DNA of 22,765 bases from contig NZ_DASVZH010000282.1 in NCBI RefSeq assembly GCF_036391795.1, positions 1-22,765 on the forward strand, written 5' to 3'. The stretch is from Oryzihumus sp036391795. GTDB taxonomy: Bacteria; Actinomycetota; Actinomycetes; Actinomycetales; Dermatophilaceae. Shown here piece after piece: positions 8,703 through 18,471 of this stretch. The translations under genes were made by a program, and so were the position numbers. Numbering within the stretch: position 1 is the first letter of the stretch; each line of letters begins with the position of its first letter. Below the pieces are notes generated by a model. It was not told where the DNA came from. It did not search any database and saw only the letters and a list, made by a program, of their open reading frames with translations.

Positions 8703-10735
8703 GCGGTGAGGTGAGGACGACGACGGCACCGACGGACTGGTCCGCCCTGCGCGGCGGGACGGCGCGCCTGGGGCTGGGCTGTGACTACAACCCCGAGCAG
8801 TGGCCGCGGGAGGTGTGGCGTGAGGACGTGCGCCTCATGCAGGAGGCCGGCCTGACCTTCGTCACCCTCGGGGTGTTCTCGTGGTCCCTGCTCGAGCCGG
8901 AGCCGGGGCGTCATGAGTTCGGGTGGCTGGACGAGGTGGTGGACCTCCTGGCCGGTGCCGGGATCCGGATCGACATGGCGACGGCCACGGCGTCGCCGCC
9001 GCCCTGGCTGTCGGCCCGGCACCCCGAGACCCTCCCGGTCGACCGTGAGGGCCGGCGGCTGTGGCCCGGGGGGCGCCAGGCCTGGTGCCCGAGCTCCACG
9101 GTGTTCCGGGACCGCGCCACCGCCCTGACTGCGGCGATGGCCGAGCGCTACGGCAACCACGAGGCGCTGGCCCTGTGGCACGTCTCCAACGAGTACGGCT
9201 GCCACAACGTCCCGTGCTACTGCGACACCTGCGCCGCCGCGTTCCGGCAGTGGCTGGAGCAGCGCTACCACGATGTTGTCGCGCTCAACGAGGCCTGGGG
9301 CACCGCCTTCTGGAGCCAGCGCTACACCGGTTTCGAGCAGGTGCTCCCGCCGCGGCTGGCCCCGACACCGAGCAACCCCACGCAGGTGCTCGACTACGCG
9401 CGGTTCAGCTCCGACGCCCTGCTGGAGCAGTTCCTCGCCGAGAAGCAGGTGCTGCGCGAGATCACCCCCGATGTGCCGGTGACCACGAACTTCATGACGC
9501 TGAGCCACTTCCGGCACCTGGACTACACGCGTTGGGCACCGCACCAGGACGTGGTCAGCACCGACCACTACCTGGTCGCGACGCAGCCGCAGGCCGAGGC
9601 CGAGCTGTCCTTCAGCGGGGACCTGACCCGCGGCCTGGCCGGCGGGCGGCCGTGGCTGCTCATGGAGCACTCCACCGCCGCGGTCAACTGGCAGCCGGTG
9701 AACCCCGCCAAGCCGCGCGGGCAGCTGCTGCGCAACGCCGTCGAGCACGTGGCCCACGGCGCCGACGGCATCGGCTTCTTCCAGTGGCGGGCCTCGAAGG
9801 CAGGCACCGAGAAGTACCACTCCGGCCTGGTGCCGCACGCCGGCACCGACAGCCGGCTCTGGCGTGACGTGGTGCACCTCGGGGACGTCCTCGGTCGCCT
9901 CGGGGAGGTCGCCGGGAGCCGGGTGGAGGCCCAGGCTGCGGTGCTGTGGGACTACGAGTCCGGCTGGGCCACCGACCAGCCCTCGCACCCCAGCGAGCTG
10001 GTGCGCTACGGGGAGGACGCCCACGCGGTGCACGCCGCGCTGCTCCACCGCGGGGTCGCGGCCGACGTGGTCCACCCCGGTGCGGACCTGAGCCGCTACC
10101 GGCTCATCGTGGTGCCCACCGTCTACCTGTGGCGGCAGGAGTGGACCGGCCCGTTGCAGCGGGCGGTCGAGGCCGGAGCCCGGGTGCTGGTGACCTTCTA
10201 CTCGGGGATGGTGGACGAGAACGACCACGTCCGGCTCGGGGGCTACCCCGGTGCGCTGCGGTCCCTGCTCGGCATACGGACCGAGGAGCTGTGGCCGCTG
10301 GTGCCCGGGCAGACGAGTGCGCTCGACAACGGCTTCACGGGGTCGGTGTGGGCCGAGCAGCTGCGCCTGGAGGGGGCCGAGCCGCACGCCAGCCACACCG
10401 CCGGCGACCTCGCCGGGGTGCCGGCGATCACGCGGCACGCCGTCGGCGAGGGGGCTGCGTGGTACCTCGCGACCCGGTTGGGCCAGGCAGACCTCGACGA
10501 CCTGGTCGCGCAGGTGCTGACCGATGCGGGCGTACAGTCGCCCGCGGAGGCGCCCCCCGGCGTCGAGCAGGTGCGGCGGGTCGGTGACGGCGCGTCATAC
10601 CTCTTCCTCGTCAACCACTGCGACGAGCCGGTGTCGGTGCCGGTGACCGGACACGACCTGGTCAGCGCCACCGACGTCGACGGGCGGCTGGAGCTGGCCG
10701 CCGGCGGCGTCGCCGTCATCAGGGAGGACAGCTGA
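8699..10735 (+). CDS. GH42 beta-galactosidase, cytoplasmic
   Basis: A 678-residue glycoside hydrolase family 42 enzyme. The N-terminal barrel begins with GLGCDYNPEQWP. The acid/base Glu is at about 165 (SNEYGCHN) and the nucleophile Glu at about 323 (LLMEHSTAAVNW). Cys130 with the CxCxxC set Cys173/175/178 matches the structural zinc site described for the Thermus GH42 enzyme. A trimerisation domain and a small C-terminal beta domain follow. There is no signal peptide, so substrates are imported beta-galactosides such as lactose or galacto-oligosaccharides. The start GTG at 8699 overlaps the permease stop by 4 nt; GTG at 8711, four codons later, is a possible alternative. The much longer open frame back to 8072 is a shadow of the permease gene. 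The stop abuts the start of the regulator gene. Confidence 0.95.
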   Translation: MSGEVRTTTAPTDWSALRGGTARLGLGCDYNPEQWPREVWREDVRLMQEAGLTFVTLGVFSWSLLEPEPGRHEFGWLDEVVDLLAGAGIRIDMATATASPPPWLSARHPETLPVDREGRRLWPGGRQAWCPSSTVFRDRATALTAAMAERYGNHEALALWHVSNEYGCHNVPCYCDTCAAAFRQWLEQRYHDVVALNEAWGTAFWSQRYTGFEQVLPPRLAPTPSNPTQVLDYARFSSDALLEQFLAEKQVLREITPDVPVTTNFMTLSHFRHLDYTRWAPHQDVVSTDHYLVATQPQAEAELSFSGDLTRGLAGGRPWLLMEHSTAAVNWQPVNPAKPRGQLLRNAVEHVAHGADGIGFFQWRASKAGTEKYHSGLVPHAGTDSRLWRDVVHLGDVLGRLGEVAGSRVEAQAAVLWDYESGWATDQPSHPSELVRYGEDAHAVHAALLHRGVAADVVHPGADLSRYRLIVVPTVYLWRQEWTGPLQRAVEAGARVLVTFYSGMVDENDHVRLGGYPGALRSLLGIRTEELWPLVPGQTSALDNGFTGSVWAEQLRLEGAEPHASHTAGDLAGVPAITRHAVGEGAAWYLATRLGQADLDDLVAQVLTDAGVQSPAEAPPGVEQVRRVGDGASYLFLVNHCDEPVSVPVTGHDLVSATDVDGRLELAAGGVAVIREDS

Positions 10736-11539
10736 GTGCTGGCACACCAGCGGCAGGACCGCATCCTGGAGGAGGTCCGCGCGCACGGCGGGGTCCGCAT
10801 CAGCGACCTCGTGGACCTGCTCGACGTCTCGGACATGACGATCCGGCGCGACATCGAGCAGCTGTCGTCGCGCGGCCTGGTCGAGCGGGTGCACGGCGGG
10901 GCCGCGGCGGTCGGGGGCCGCAGCAGCGAGGAGCCCGGCTTCGCCGCCAAGTCCGCCCTGGCCTTGCAGCAGAAGCAGGCGATCGCCCGCGCCGCCGCCC
11001 GGCTGATCTCCCCCGGCGAGACGGTGGCGATCTCGGCGGGGACCACCACCCTCGCCGTGGCCCACGAGCTGCTCGCCGTCACCGACCTGACGGTGGTCAC
11101 CAACTCCCCGCCGGTGGCAGACCTCATGCACGACCCGGCCCGGCCCGACCGCACGGTCATCCTCGTCGGCGGCATCAGGACGCCCTCGAACGCCCTGGTG
11201 GGCCCGGTGGCGGTGGCCGCGCTGCGCACGCTCCACGTCGACACCCTGATCCTGGGCATCCACGGCATGACCGAGCGGGCCGGCCTGACGACCCCCAACC
11301 TCGTCGAGGGCGAGACCGACCGCGCCCTGGTCGAGGCGGCCCGGCGCGTGATGGTCGTGGCCGACCACAGCAAGTGGGGCGTCGTCGGGCTCTCCACGAT
11401 CGCCGACCTCGCCCACGTCGACGTCATGGTCAGCGACGCCGGCCTGCCGCAGGCGGCCCGCCAGAGCCTGTCGGGCATCGTCGGCTCCCTCGTCATCGCC
11501 GACGACGAGAACATCCAGGAACACGGAGGAGATGCGTGA
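10736..11539 (+). CDS. DeoR/GlpR-family transcriptional regulator
   Basis: A 267-residue regulator. Residues 5-57 form the DeoR-type winged helix, with the signature SDMTIRRDIEQLSSRGLVERVHGGAA. The rest is the DeoR C-terminal sugar-phosphate sensor domain (ISAGTTTLAVAHEL, then VVADHSKWG near residues 205-215). Such proteins usually repress sugar genes and release DNA when a phosphorylated intermediate binds. Galactose-1-phosphate or a related sugar phosphate is a reasonable effector given galK and galT alongside, but this is inferred. The GTG start at 10736 directly follows the beta-galactosidase stop and has GGGAGG 8 nt upstream. The gene overlaps galT by 4 nt. Its likely targets are the repeats at 5309-5340. 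Confidence 0.92.
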   Translation: MLAHQRQDRILEEVRAHGGVRISDLVDLLDVSDMTIRRDIEQLSSRGLVERVHGGAAAVGGRSSEEPGFAAKSALALQQKQAIARAAARLISPGETVAISAGTTTLAVAHELLAVTDLTVVTNSPPVADLMHDPARPDRTVILVGGIRTPSNALVGPVAVAALRTLHVDTLILGIHGMTERAGLTTPNLVEGETDRALVEAARRVMVVADHSKWGVVGLSTIADLAHVDVMVSDAGLPQAARQSLSGIVGSLVIADDENIQEHGGDA

Positions 11540-12668
11540 CCCACCCGTTCCGTCGCACCGCGACGCGGCTGGCCGATGGACGCGAGCTGATCTGGTTCGA
11601 CGACACCGAGCCCTGGCTCAGCGGCACGTCCGACCGGGATGCGGTCGACGAGCGCCCGCTCGGCGAGCGGTCCCCGGCCGGCACGATGCGCCGTGACGCG
11701 CTGACCGGCGACTGGGTCGGCATCGCCGGACACCGTCTGAACCGCACGTTCCTGCCGCCGAAGGACGAGTGCCCCCTGTGCCCGACCGGACGCGGCAGTG
11801 CCCCGTCGGAGATCCCGGCCCGGGACTACGACGTCGTGGTCTTCGAGAACCGCTTCCCCTCCTTCGCCCCGGTCGCCACCCCGGCCGCCGAGCTGCCCAC
11901 CGGCCGCGACCCGCTCTTCGCCGAGGCCCCGGCGCTCGGCCGGTGCGAGGTTGTGTGCTTCACGTCCGACCACGGCGCGAGCTTCTCCTCGCTGTCACCG
12001 CACCGGGCGCGCACGGTCATCGAGGCCTGGGCCGACCGGACCCGTGAGCTGTCACGCGACCCCGCGGTCGAGCAGGTGTTCTGCTTCGAGAACCGCGGCC
12101 AGGAGATCGGGGTGACGCTGCACCACCCGCACGGGCAGATCTACGCCTACCCGTTCGTGCCTCAGCGCAGCCGGCAGCTGCTCGAGTGCGCGCAGGAGCA
12201 CCACGCCCGGACCGGCCGGCTGCTCGGCGCCGACATCCTCGACGCCGAGCGCAAGGACGGATCGCGGGTGGTCCTCGAGGGCGATCACTGGACCGCCTAC
12301 GTGCCCTTCGCGGCGCGCTGGCCGGTCGAGGTGCACCTCGCCCCGCACCGGGACGTGCCCGACCTCGTCGCCCTCGAGGACGCCGAGAAGGACGAGCTGG
12401 CCGAGGTCTACCTCGAGCTGCTGCGCCGTCTGGACCGCTACTACGTGAAGAAGAACGGCTCCGCGGTGACCCTGCCCTACATCGCCGGCTGGCAGCAGGC
12501 GCCGGTGCGGGAGGGCCGGGAGGTGTCCCGGCTGCACCTGCAGGTCATGTCGGTGCTGCGCTCGCCCGGCAAGCTGAAGTACCTTGCGGGCTCAGAGTCC
12601 GGCGTCGGCGGCTGGGTCAACGACGTGCCGCCGGAGCGGGTCGCCGAGCGCCTGCGGGAGGTCGCCAC

Positions 12669-12672
<4 letters not shown>
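11536..12672 (+). CDS. galT: Galactose-1-phosphate uridylyltransferase
   Basis: A 378-residue Leloir enzyme that swaps UMP from UDP-glucose to galactose-1-phosphate. The catalytic HPHGQ motif is intact, with the nucleophilic His at about 199. The Cys79-x-x-Cys82 pair (CPLC) matches zinc ligands of the GalT type I enzymes, and ENRFPSF near 104-110 is also characteristic. The start is GTG at 11536, preceded by GGAGGA and overlapping the DeoR stop by 4 nt. The frame is open further upstream but inside the regulator gene. galK follows with the same 4-nt overlap. No galE lies in the window, so UDP-galactose must be recycled by an epimerase encoded elsewhere. Confidence 0.97.
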
Positions 12673-13835
<1,163 letters not shown>

Positions 13836-13844
13836 GGCGCTGGC

Positions 13845-13878
13845 GCCGTGTGGTCACCGCGGCCGGTGACCACACGGC
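13845..13878. terminator. Bidirectional terminator between galK and the HAD phosphatase gene
   Basis: A 14-bp perfect stem, GCCGTGTGGTCACC (13845-13858) with GGTGACCACACGGC (13865-13878), closes a 6-nt loop. It fills the 52-bp gap between two convergent genes, so it probably ends both transcripts. There is no T-run. The right arm contains the start of a GGCATAC heptamer. Confidence 0.75.
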
Positions 13879-13887
13879 ATACCGGGG

Positions 13888-14691
13888 TCAGGCCGGCGGC
13901 GGGGCGAGCTCGTCGATGAGGTCGACGAGGTCCGCGACCGAGTCCACGACCCGCGTCGGGCGGTAGGGGAAGCGCTCGACCTGCTCGGCGCGGGTGGACC
14001 CGGTGAGCACGAGGATCGTGCGCAGCCCCGCCTCGAGGCCGCTGATGACGTCGGTCTCCATCCGGTCGCCGACCATCACCGTGGTCTCGGAGTGGGCGTC
14101 GATGCGGTTGAGCGCGCTGCGCATCATCAGCGGGTTGGGCTTGCCGATGAAGTACGGCTCGACGCCGGTGGCACGGGTGATCAGCGCGGCGACCGAGCCG
14201 GTGGCCGGCAGCGAGCCCTCCGGCGAGGGGCCGCTGGGGTCGGGGTTGGTGGCGATGAAGCGGGCGCCCCTCTCGATCAGGCGGATCGCCTTGGTGATCG
14301 CCTCGAAGGAGTAGGTGCGCGTCTCGCCGAGCACGACGTAGTCCGGGCTGCGCTCGGTGAGCACGTAGCCGACCTCGTGCAGCGCCGTGGTCAGGCCGGC
14401 CTCGCCGATGACGTAGGCCGAGCCGTGGCTGCGCTGGTCGTCGAGGAACTGCGCGGTCGCCAGGGCCGAGGTCCAGATCGCCGACTCGGGCAGGTCGATG
14501 CCGCTGGCCAGCAGGCGGGCGCGCAGGTCGCGCGGGGTGAAGATCGAGTTGTTCGTCAGCACCAGGAAGCGCCGGCCGGACTCGATCAGCTTGGTCACGA
14601 AGTCTGCCGCCCCGGGGATGGCGCGCTCCTCGTGGACGAGCACCCCGTCCATGTCGGTGAGCCAGCAGTCGATCGGCTTGCGCTCGGTCAT
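13888..14691 (-). CDS. HAD-IIA family sugar/nucleotide phosphatase, NagD-like
   Basis: A 267-residue HAD hydrolase. Motif I is DMDGVL (nucleophile Asp at about 13, second Asp at 15), motif II is LTNNS near 45-49, the GKP Lys is at about 184, and motif IV is GDRMETD at 208-214. The alpha/beta cap between motifs II and III is of the IIA type seen in NagD. The substrate is unknown; family members dephosphorylate small nucleotides or sugar phosphates. I chose ATG at 14691 because an AAAGG sequence lies about 10 nt upstream; ATG at 14700 would touch that sequence. The gene runs towards the gal operon and away from the alkyltransferase gene. Confidence 0.9.
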   Translation of the reverse strand: MTERKPIDCWLTDMDGVLVHEERAIPGAADFVTKLIESGRRFLVLTNNSIFTPRDLRARLLASGIDLPESAIWTSALATAQFLDDQRSHGSAYVIGEAGLTTALHEVGYVLTERSPDYVVLGETRTYSFEAITKAIRLIERGARFIATNPDPSGPSPEGSLPATGSVAALITRATGVEPYFIGKPNPLMMRSALNRIDAHSETTVMVGDRMETDVISGLEAGLRTILVLTGSTRAEQVERFPYRPTRVVDSVADLVDLIDELAPPPA

Positions 14692-14812
14692 GGCGCCCAT
14701 CCTTTCAGGCCGGTATGCCGGGCCGCCGGGTCGCGGTCGCACGGCACGCCGACGGGGTGCCTGCGCGTCTGTCAGGGGCGGGCGGGATGCTGGTGGCGTG
14801 CGAGGCCAGCCC

Positions 14813-15340
14813 GTGAGGTTCACGGTCCGGACGCCGCTGCCCTGCGGGCCGGTCGACGTGACCGTGACCGACGTAGGCGTCGCGCGGCTGTCCTTCTTGG
14901 GCGACCGCGAGCGCGCGGTGGCCGGGCCTTCTGCGGTCCTCGACGACCCGCGGGTCTCCCGCGTCCGGACCGCGCTGGCCGACTACTTCGCCGGGCGCAC
15001 CCGCGGCCTGGACCTGCCGGTCGACTGGCAGCACACGTCCGGGCCGCAGCGGGAGGTGCTGCGCACCCTGCACGCCCAGGTCGGCTTCGGCGAGACGGTG
15101 ACCTACGGCGAGCTCGCCCGGCGCAGCGGGGCGTTCGAGGACGACCCGGAGCCGGCGCTGGCGGCGCGCACCGTCGGCACGATCATGGGGTCCAACCCGG
15201 TGCCGCTGGTCGTGCCCTGCCACCGGGTGGTCGCGAGTACGGGCCTCGGCGGGTTCACCGGCGGCATCGCGATCAAGCAGTGGCTGCTGACCCTCGAGGG
15301 CGTGCTCGCCCCGACTCTGGACTGGGCGCCGGCCGAGTGA
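14813..15340 (+). CDS. ogt: Methylated-DNA--protein-cysteine methyltransferase
   Basis: A suicide DNA repair protein that takes methyl groups from O6-methylguanine onto its own cysteine. About 175 residues with the active-site PCHRV motif (Cys near 136), the upstream Asn of SNPVPLVVPCHRV, and a C-terminal GLGGFTGG segment. The helix-turn-helix region precedes it (GFGETVTYGELARRSG). GTG at 14813 with CGAGG upstream was preferred; GTG at 14798 would add five residues. The stretch between TYGELARRSG and the Cys motif carries an acidic EDDPEP insertion. The gene is divergent from the HAD phosphatase. Another repair gene, exonuclease III, lies 0.6 kb downstream on the opposite strand. Confidence 0.93.
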   Translation: MRFTVRTPLPCGPVDVTVTDVGVARLSFLGDRERAVAGPSAVLDDPRVSRVRTALADYFAGRTRGLDLPVDWQHTSGPQREVLRTLHAQVGFGETVTYGELARRSGAFEDDPEPALAARTVGTIMGSNPVPLVVPCHRVVASTGLGGFTGGIAIKQWLLTLEGVLAPTLDWAPAE

Positions 15341-15402
15341 CACCATCGCGCTCGCTGGGGCAGCGACGCGTCCGGGGAGCAGCACGGAGGGGGCACGACT
15401 CC

Positions 15403-15966
15403 ATGAGCGACTACGCGGTCAAGGCCTTGAGCGCTGACACCTGGGACGCGTTCGCGCGCTTCGCGGAGCGGCACAACGGGGTGTTCGGTGGCTGCTGGTG
15501 CACGTGGTTCCACACCCTGCACGCCGACAAGACGTTCACCGCAGAAGGCAACCGCTCCCTCAAGCAGCGGTTGGTCGAGGAGGGGCGGGCTCACGCTGCG
15601 CTGGTGTTCGACGGTGACGAGGCCGTGGCCTGGTGCGAGTACGGCACCCCGGAGGAGCTGCCCAACATCTACCACCGCAAGGAGTACGACGCCGGGCTCG
15701 ACCGGTTGCCCGACTACCGGATCACCTGTCTCTTCGTGGACAGGAGGCACCGCCGGAAGGGGCTCTCGGCGGTCGCCCTGCGTGGTGCCCTCGACCTGAT
15801 CTCGCAGGCCGGCGGCGGGGTCGTGGAGGGCTACCCGCACGACACCGACGGCCAGAAGGTGTCGGTCCTCTACAACGGCACCCGGAGCCTGTTCGAGCGG
15901 GCCGGCTTCACCTACGTCCGGCCCAAGGGGCTGAAGAACTGCGTGATGCGCCGGGAGGTGCCCTGA
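15403..15966 (+). CDS. GNAT-family N-acetyltransferase
   Basis: A 187-residue protein with a GNAT fold. The acetyl-CoA loop appears as RRHRRKGLS at about 114-122, following a beta strand ITCLFV, and a C-terminal SLFERAGFTYV resembles the family's last strands. The N-terminal half holds an unusual GGCWCTWFH segment (Cys31, Cys33) seen in a subset of uncharacterised actinobacterial GNATs. The acceptor is unknown. ATG at 15403 is preceded by GGAGGGGG with good spacing. It starts 62 nt after ogt and may be co-transcribed. Only 13 nt separate its stop from the convergent exonuclease III gene. Confidence 0.83.
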   Translation: MSDYAVKALSADTWDAFARFAERHNGVFGGCWCTWFHTLHADKTFTAEGNRSLKQRLVEEGRAHAALVFDGDEAVAWCEYGTPEELPNIYHRKEYDAGLDRLPDYRITCLFVDRRHRRKGLSAVALRGALDLISQAGGGVVEGYPHDTDGQKVSVLYNGTRSLFERAGFTYVRPKGLKNCVMRREVP

Positions 15967-15979
15967 CCCGGCACCGGCC

Positions 15980-16783
15980 TCAGAGGTCGTAGTCGGCGAC
16001 CACGGCCGCGTGGTCGCTCCACCGCTCGGCGTAGGTGTCGGCCCGGCCCACGAACGTGCTGGTGACCAGGTCGGCCAGCGGCGCCGACGCGAGCTGGTAG
16101 TCGATCCGCCAGCCGGCGTCGTTGTCGAACGCTTTGCCCCGCCAGGACCACCACGTGTAGGGGCCGGGCACGTCCCCGGCGGACCGGCGGGTCACGTCGA
16201 CCCACGCCCCGTCGGCCAGCCACTTGTCGAGGTAGGCCTGCTCGTCGGGCAGGAATCCGGCCCTGCCGAGGTTGCCCTTCCAGTTCTTCAGGTCGGCCTG
16301 CCGGTGGGCGACGTTGACGTCGCCGCAGACGACGACGTGGGCGCCCTCGGCGGCGAGCTCGGCCATGCGCGTGGTCATCGCCTCGAGGAAGCGGTACTTC
16401 TCCTCCTGGCGCTCGGTCTCGGCCTCACCGGTGTGCACGTAGACCGACACCAGCGTCACCGTCCGGCCGCCGACGACGACGTCGGTCTCGACCCACCGCC
16501 CGCAGGAGGCGAACTCCTCGACCCCGGGCAGCTCCACCTGCACCCGCGCGTGCGGCTCGCGGGTCAGCACCGCCACCCCGGCCCGCCCGGCGGTGGCGCA
16601 GGCCGCGTGCGCCACGTGCCAGTCGCCGAAGCCGCCGGCGTGCAGCTCGGCCGCGAGCTGGGTGTCGCTGGCCCGGACCTCCTGCAGGCACAGCACGTCG
16701 GGCCCGGCCTGCTGCAGCCAGGCCATGCCCCCGCGGCGGGCGGCGGCGCGGATGCCGTTGACGTTGGCGGTGATGAGACGCAT
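15980..16783 (-). CDS. xthA: Exodeoxyribonuclease III
   Basis: A 267-residue AP endonuclease/3' exonuclease of the exonuclease III family, acting in base excision repair. The metal and catalytic residues are visible: Glu35 in LQEVR, Asp155 and Asn157 in CGDVNVAH, Asp228 in WRIDYQL, and the SDH motif at about 256-258. The N-terminus MRLITANVNGIRAA is typical, which fixes the start at ATG 16783 over in-frame starts upstream at 16792 and 16837. The gene is convergent with the GNAT gene and divergent from the S10 peptidase gene. Confidence 0.95.
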   Translation of the reverse strand: MRLITANVNGIRAAARRGGMAWLQQAGPDVLCLQEVRASDTQLAAELHAGGFGDWHVAHAACATAGRAGVAVLTREPHARVQVELPGVEEFASCGRWVETDVVVGGRTVTLVSVYVHTGEAETERQEEKYRFLEAMTTRMAELAAEGAHVVVCGDVNVAHRQADLKNWKGNLGRAGFLPDEQAYLDKWLADGAWVDVTRRSAGDVPGPYTWWSWRGKAFDNDAGWRIDYQLASAPLADLVTSTFVGRADTYAERWSDHAAVVADYDL

Positions 16784-16884
16784 GGGCGCCATTGTCCCCG
16801 GGGCGCCGGACACCCCGGCCACCGCCCGGGTCGACACGACCGGGGGGCTGCCCGGATGACGAGGCGCGGGGCGGGGTCCGGGTC

Positions 16885-16899
16885 TAGGGTCACCCCGTG
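16885..16899 (+). promoter_or_regulatory. Probable -10 element of a leaderless transcript
   Basis: TAGGGT (16885-16890) fits the actinobacterial TANNNT -10 pattern and lies 6 nt before the GTG at 16897, which has no Shine-Dalgarno sequence. This arrangement is typical of leaderless mRNAs whose first base is the start codon. No convincing -35 is seen. Confidence 0.5.
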
Positions 16900-18411
16900 C
16901 CCGAGGAGACCGCGACCACCGAGCCGTCGAGCGCGCCCACCGGGGCCGGCGCCGACAAGGACCAGAGCACCCGGACCGGCGGCGCGCCGCCGGAGGACGA
17001 CCTGGTGACCACCCGGCACACCCTCAAGGTCGGTCGGCGCACCCTGCGCTACACCGCCACGACCGGACGGGTGGTGCTGCGCGACGAGGTCCACGAGGAC
17101 GGTGTCTTCGCCGGGTTCAAGCCCAAGGCCGAGATGTTCCTGACCTCCTACGTCCTCGACGGGGGCGACCCGAAGCGGCCGGTGACGTTCGCGTTCAACG
17201 GCGGGCCGGGCTCCTCGTCGGTGTGGCTGCACCTGGGCCTGTTCGGCCCGCGCCGGGTGGTCATGGGCGACGTCGGCGCGCTGGTGCCTCCGCCCTACGC
17301 GATGGCGGACAACCCCGAGTCGCTGCTCGCGGTGAGCGACCTGGTCTTCATCGACCCGGTCTCCACCGGCTACTCCCGCGCCGTCGAGGGCGGCAAGCCC
17401 GGGGAGTACCACGGCTACACCGGCGACCTCGAGTCGGTGGGCGAGCTGATCCGGCTGTGGACCTCGCGCAACAAGCGGTGGATGTCGCCCAAGCTCCTGG
17501 CCGGCGAGTCCTACGGCACGCTGCGCGCCGCCGCCCTCGCCGACCACCTGCAGGACCGCTACGGCATGTACCTCAACGGGATCGTGCTCATCTCCAGCGT
17601 CCTGGACCTCGGCTCGATCGGGCTGCACGAGCCGGACGACCGGGCCCACGTGAACTTCCTGCCCACGTTCGCCGCCGTCGCGCACTACCACGGCCGGCAC
17701 GGGCGCCGGAGCCTGAAGTCGGTGCTCGCCGAGGCCGAGCAGTATGCCGAGCGCGACTACCCGTGGGTGCTCTCCCGGGGCAGCCGGCTCACCGCCGCGC
17801 AGCGGCAGGAGGCGGCCGAGACCCTCGCCCGCCTGACCGGGCTGACGGTGGACTACGTGCTGCGCGCCGACCTGCGCCTGGAGCACGAACGGTTCTTCAC
17901 CGAGCTGCTGCGCGACCAGGGCAAGGTCGTCGGCCGGCTCGACTCGCGGTTCACCGGCCCATGGGCCAGCGGCATCGCCGAGAAGCTGGAGGCCGACCCG
18001 TCGCACGACGCGATCGCCGGCCCCTACGCCGCCGCGCTCAACCACTACGTGCGCGACGAGCTCGGCTACGAGAACGACCTGCACTACGAGCAGATCGCGA
18101 GCAGCGTCCACCCCTGGTCCTACAAGGACTTCGAGGGCCGGGCCGTCGACGTCTCGCCCCGCCTGGCCCGGGCGATGCGGACCAACCCGCACCTGAGGGT
18201 CCACGTGGCCTACGGCTACCTCGACGGCGCGACGCCGTACTACGCGGCGCAGGACGTGCTGGCGCACCTGGCCATCCCGGCCGAGCTGCAGGCCAACATC
18301 GAGCACGCCTGGTACGAAGCCGGCCACATGATGTACGTCCACGAACCCTCGCGGGTGCAGCAGAGCAAGGACCTTGCCGACTTCATCACCCGCGCGGCCC
18401 ACCAGGCCTGA
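16897..18411 (+). CDS. S10 family serine carboxypeptidase-like protein
   Basis: A 504-residue alpha/beta-hydrolase of the peptidase S10 type. NGGPGSSSVW at about 101-110 forms the oxyanion and substrate-carboxylate site. The catalytic triad is Ser at about 205 (GESYGTLRAA), Asp at about 443 (YGYLDGATPYY) and His at about 477 (GHMMYVH). The family removes C-terminal residues at acidic pH and is usually secreted or vacuolar, yet no signal peptide is visible here. The first 35 residues are instead a polar, Thr/Ser/Gly/Pro-rich and probably disordered tail. GTG at 16897 lies just behind a candidate -10 and is probably a leaderless start. soxR follows after 60 nt. Confidence 0.88.
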   Translation: MPEETATTEPSSAPTGAGADKDQSTRTGGAPPEDDLVTTRHTLKVGRRTLRYTATTGRVVLRDEVHEDGVFAGFKPKAEMFLTSYVLDGGDPKRPVTFAFNGGPGSSSVWLHLGLFGPRRVVMGDVGALVPPPYAMADNPESLLAVSDLVFIDPVSTGYSRAVEGGKPGEYHGYTGDLESVGELIRLWTSRNKRWMSPKLLAGESYGTLRAAALADHLQDRYGMYLNGIVLISSVLDLGSIGLHEPDDRAHVNFLPTFAAVAHYHGRHGRRSLKSVLAEAEQYAERDYPWVLSRGSRLTAAQRQEAAETLARLTGLTVDYVLRADLRLEHERFFTELLRDQGKVVGRLDSRFTGPWASGIAEKLEADPSHDAIAGPYAAALNHYVRDELGYENDLHYEQIASSVHPWSYKDFEGRAVDVSPRLARAMRTNPHLRVHVAYGYLDGATPYYAAQDVLAHLAIPAELQANIEHAWYEAGHMMYVHEPSRVQQSKDLADFITRAAHQA

Positions 18412-18426
18412 GCCCCATGCCCGGGA

Positions 18427-18460
18427 TAAGGTGAGCGGGAAACATCAAGTGAGCTTGAGG
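18427..18460 (+). promoter_or_regulatory. soxR promoter with SoxR box
   Basis: CATCAAGTGAGCTTGAGG (18443-18460) matches the E. coli SoxR operator CCTCAAGTTAACTTGAGG at 15 of 18 positions. A TANNNT -10 candidate, TAAGGT, lies at 18427-18432. If it is used, the box falls just after the transcription start and covers the GAGG of the ribosome-binding region before the ATG at 18472, which suggests autorepression. No -35/-10 pair flanks the box in the canonical MerR-type activating layout. Confidence 0.7.
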
Positions 18461-18471
18461 TCGGGGACGCC

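Noticed and set aside
14092..15402. Possible long plus-strand gene leading into the GNAT
   Set aside because: The upstream part is antisense to the HAD phosphatase and then out of frame with ogt. A strong ribosome-binding site precedes ATG 15403.
16564..18402. 612-codon minus-strand open frame opposite the S10 peptidase gene
   Set aside because: The composition is typical of a shadow frame and the plus strand has an intact catalytic triad.
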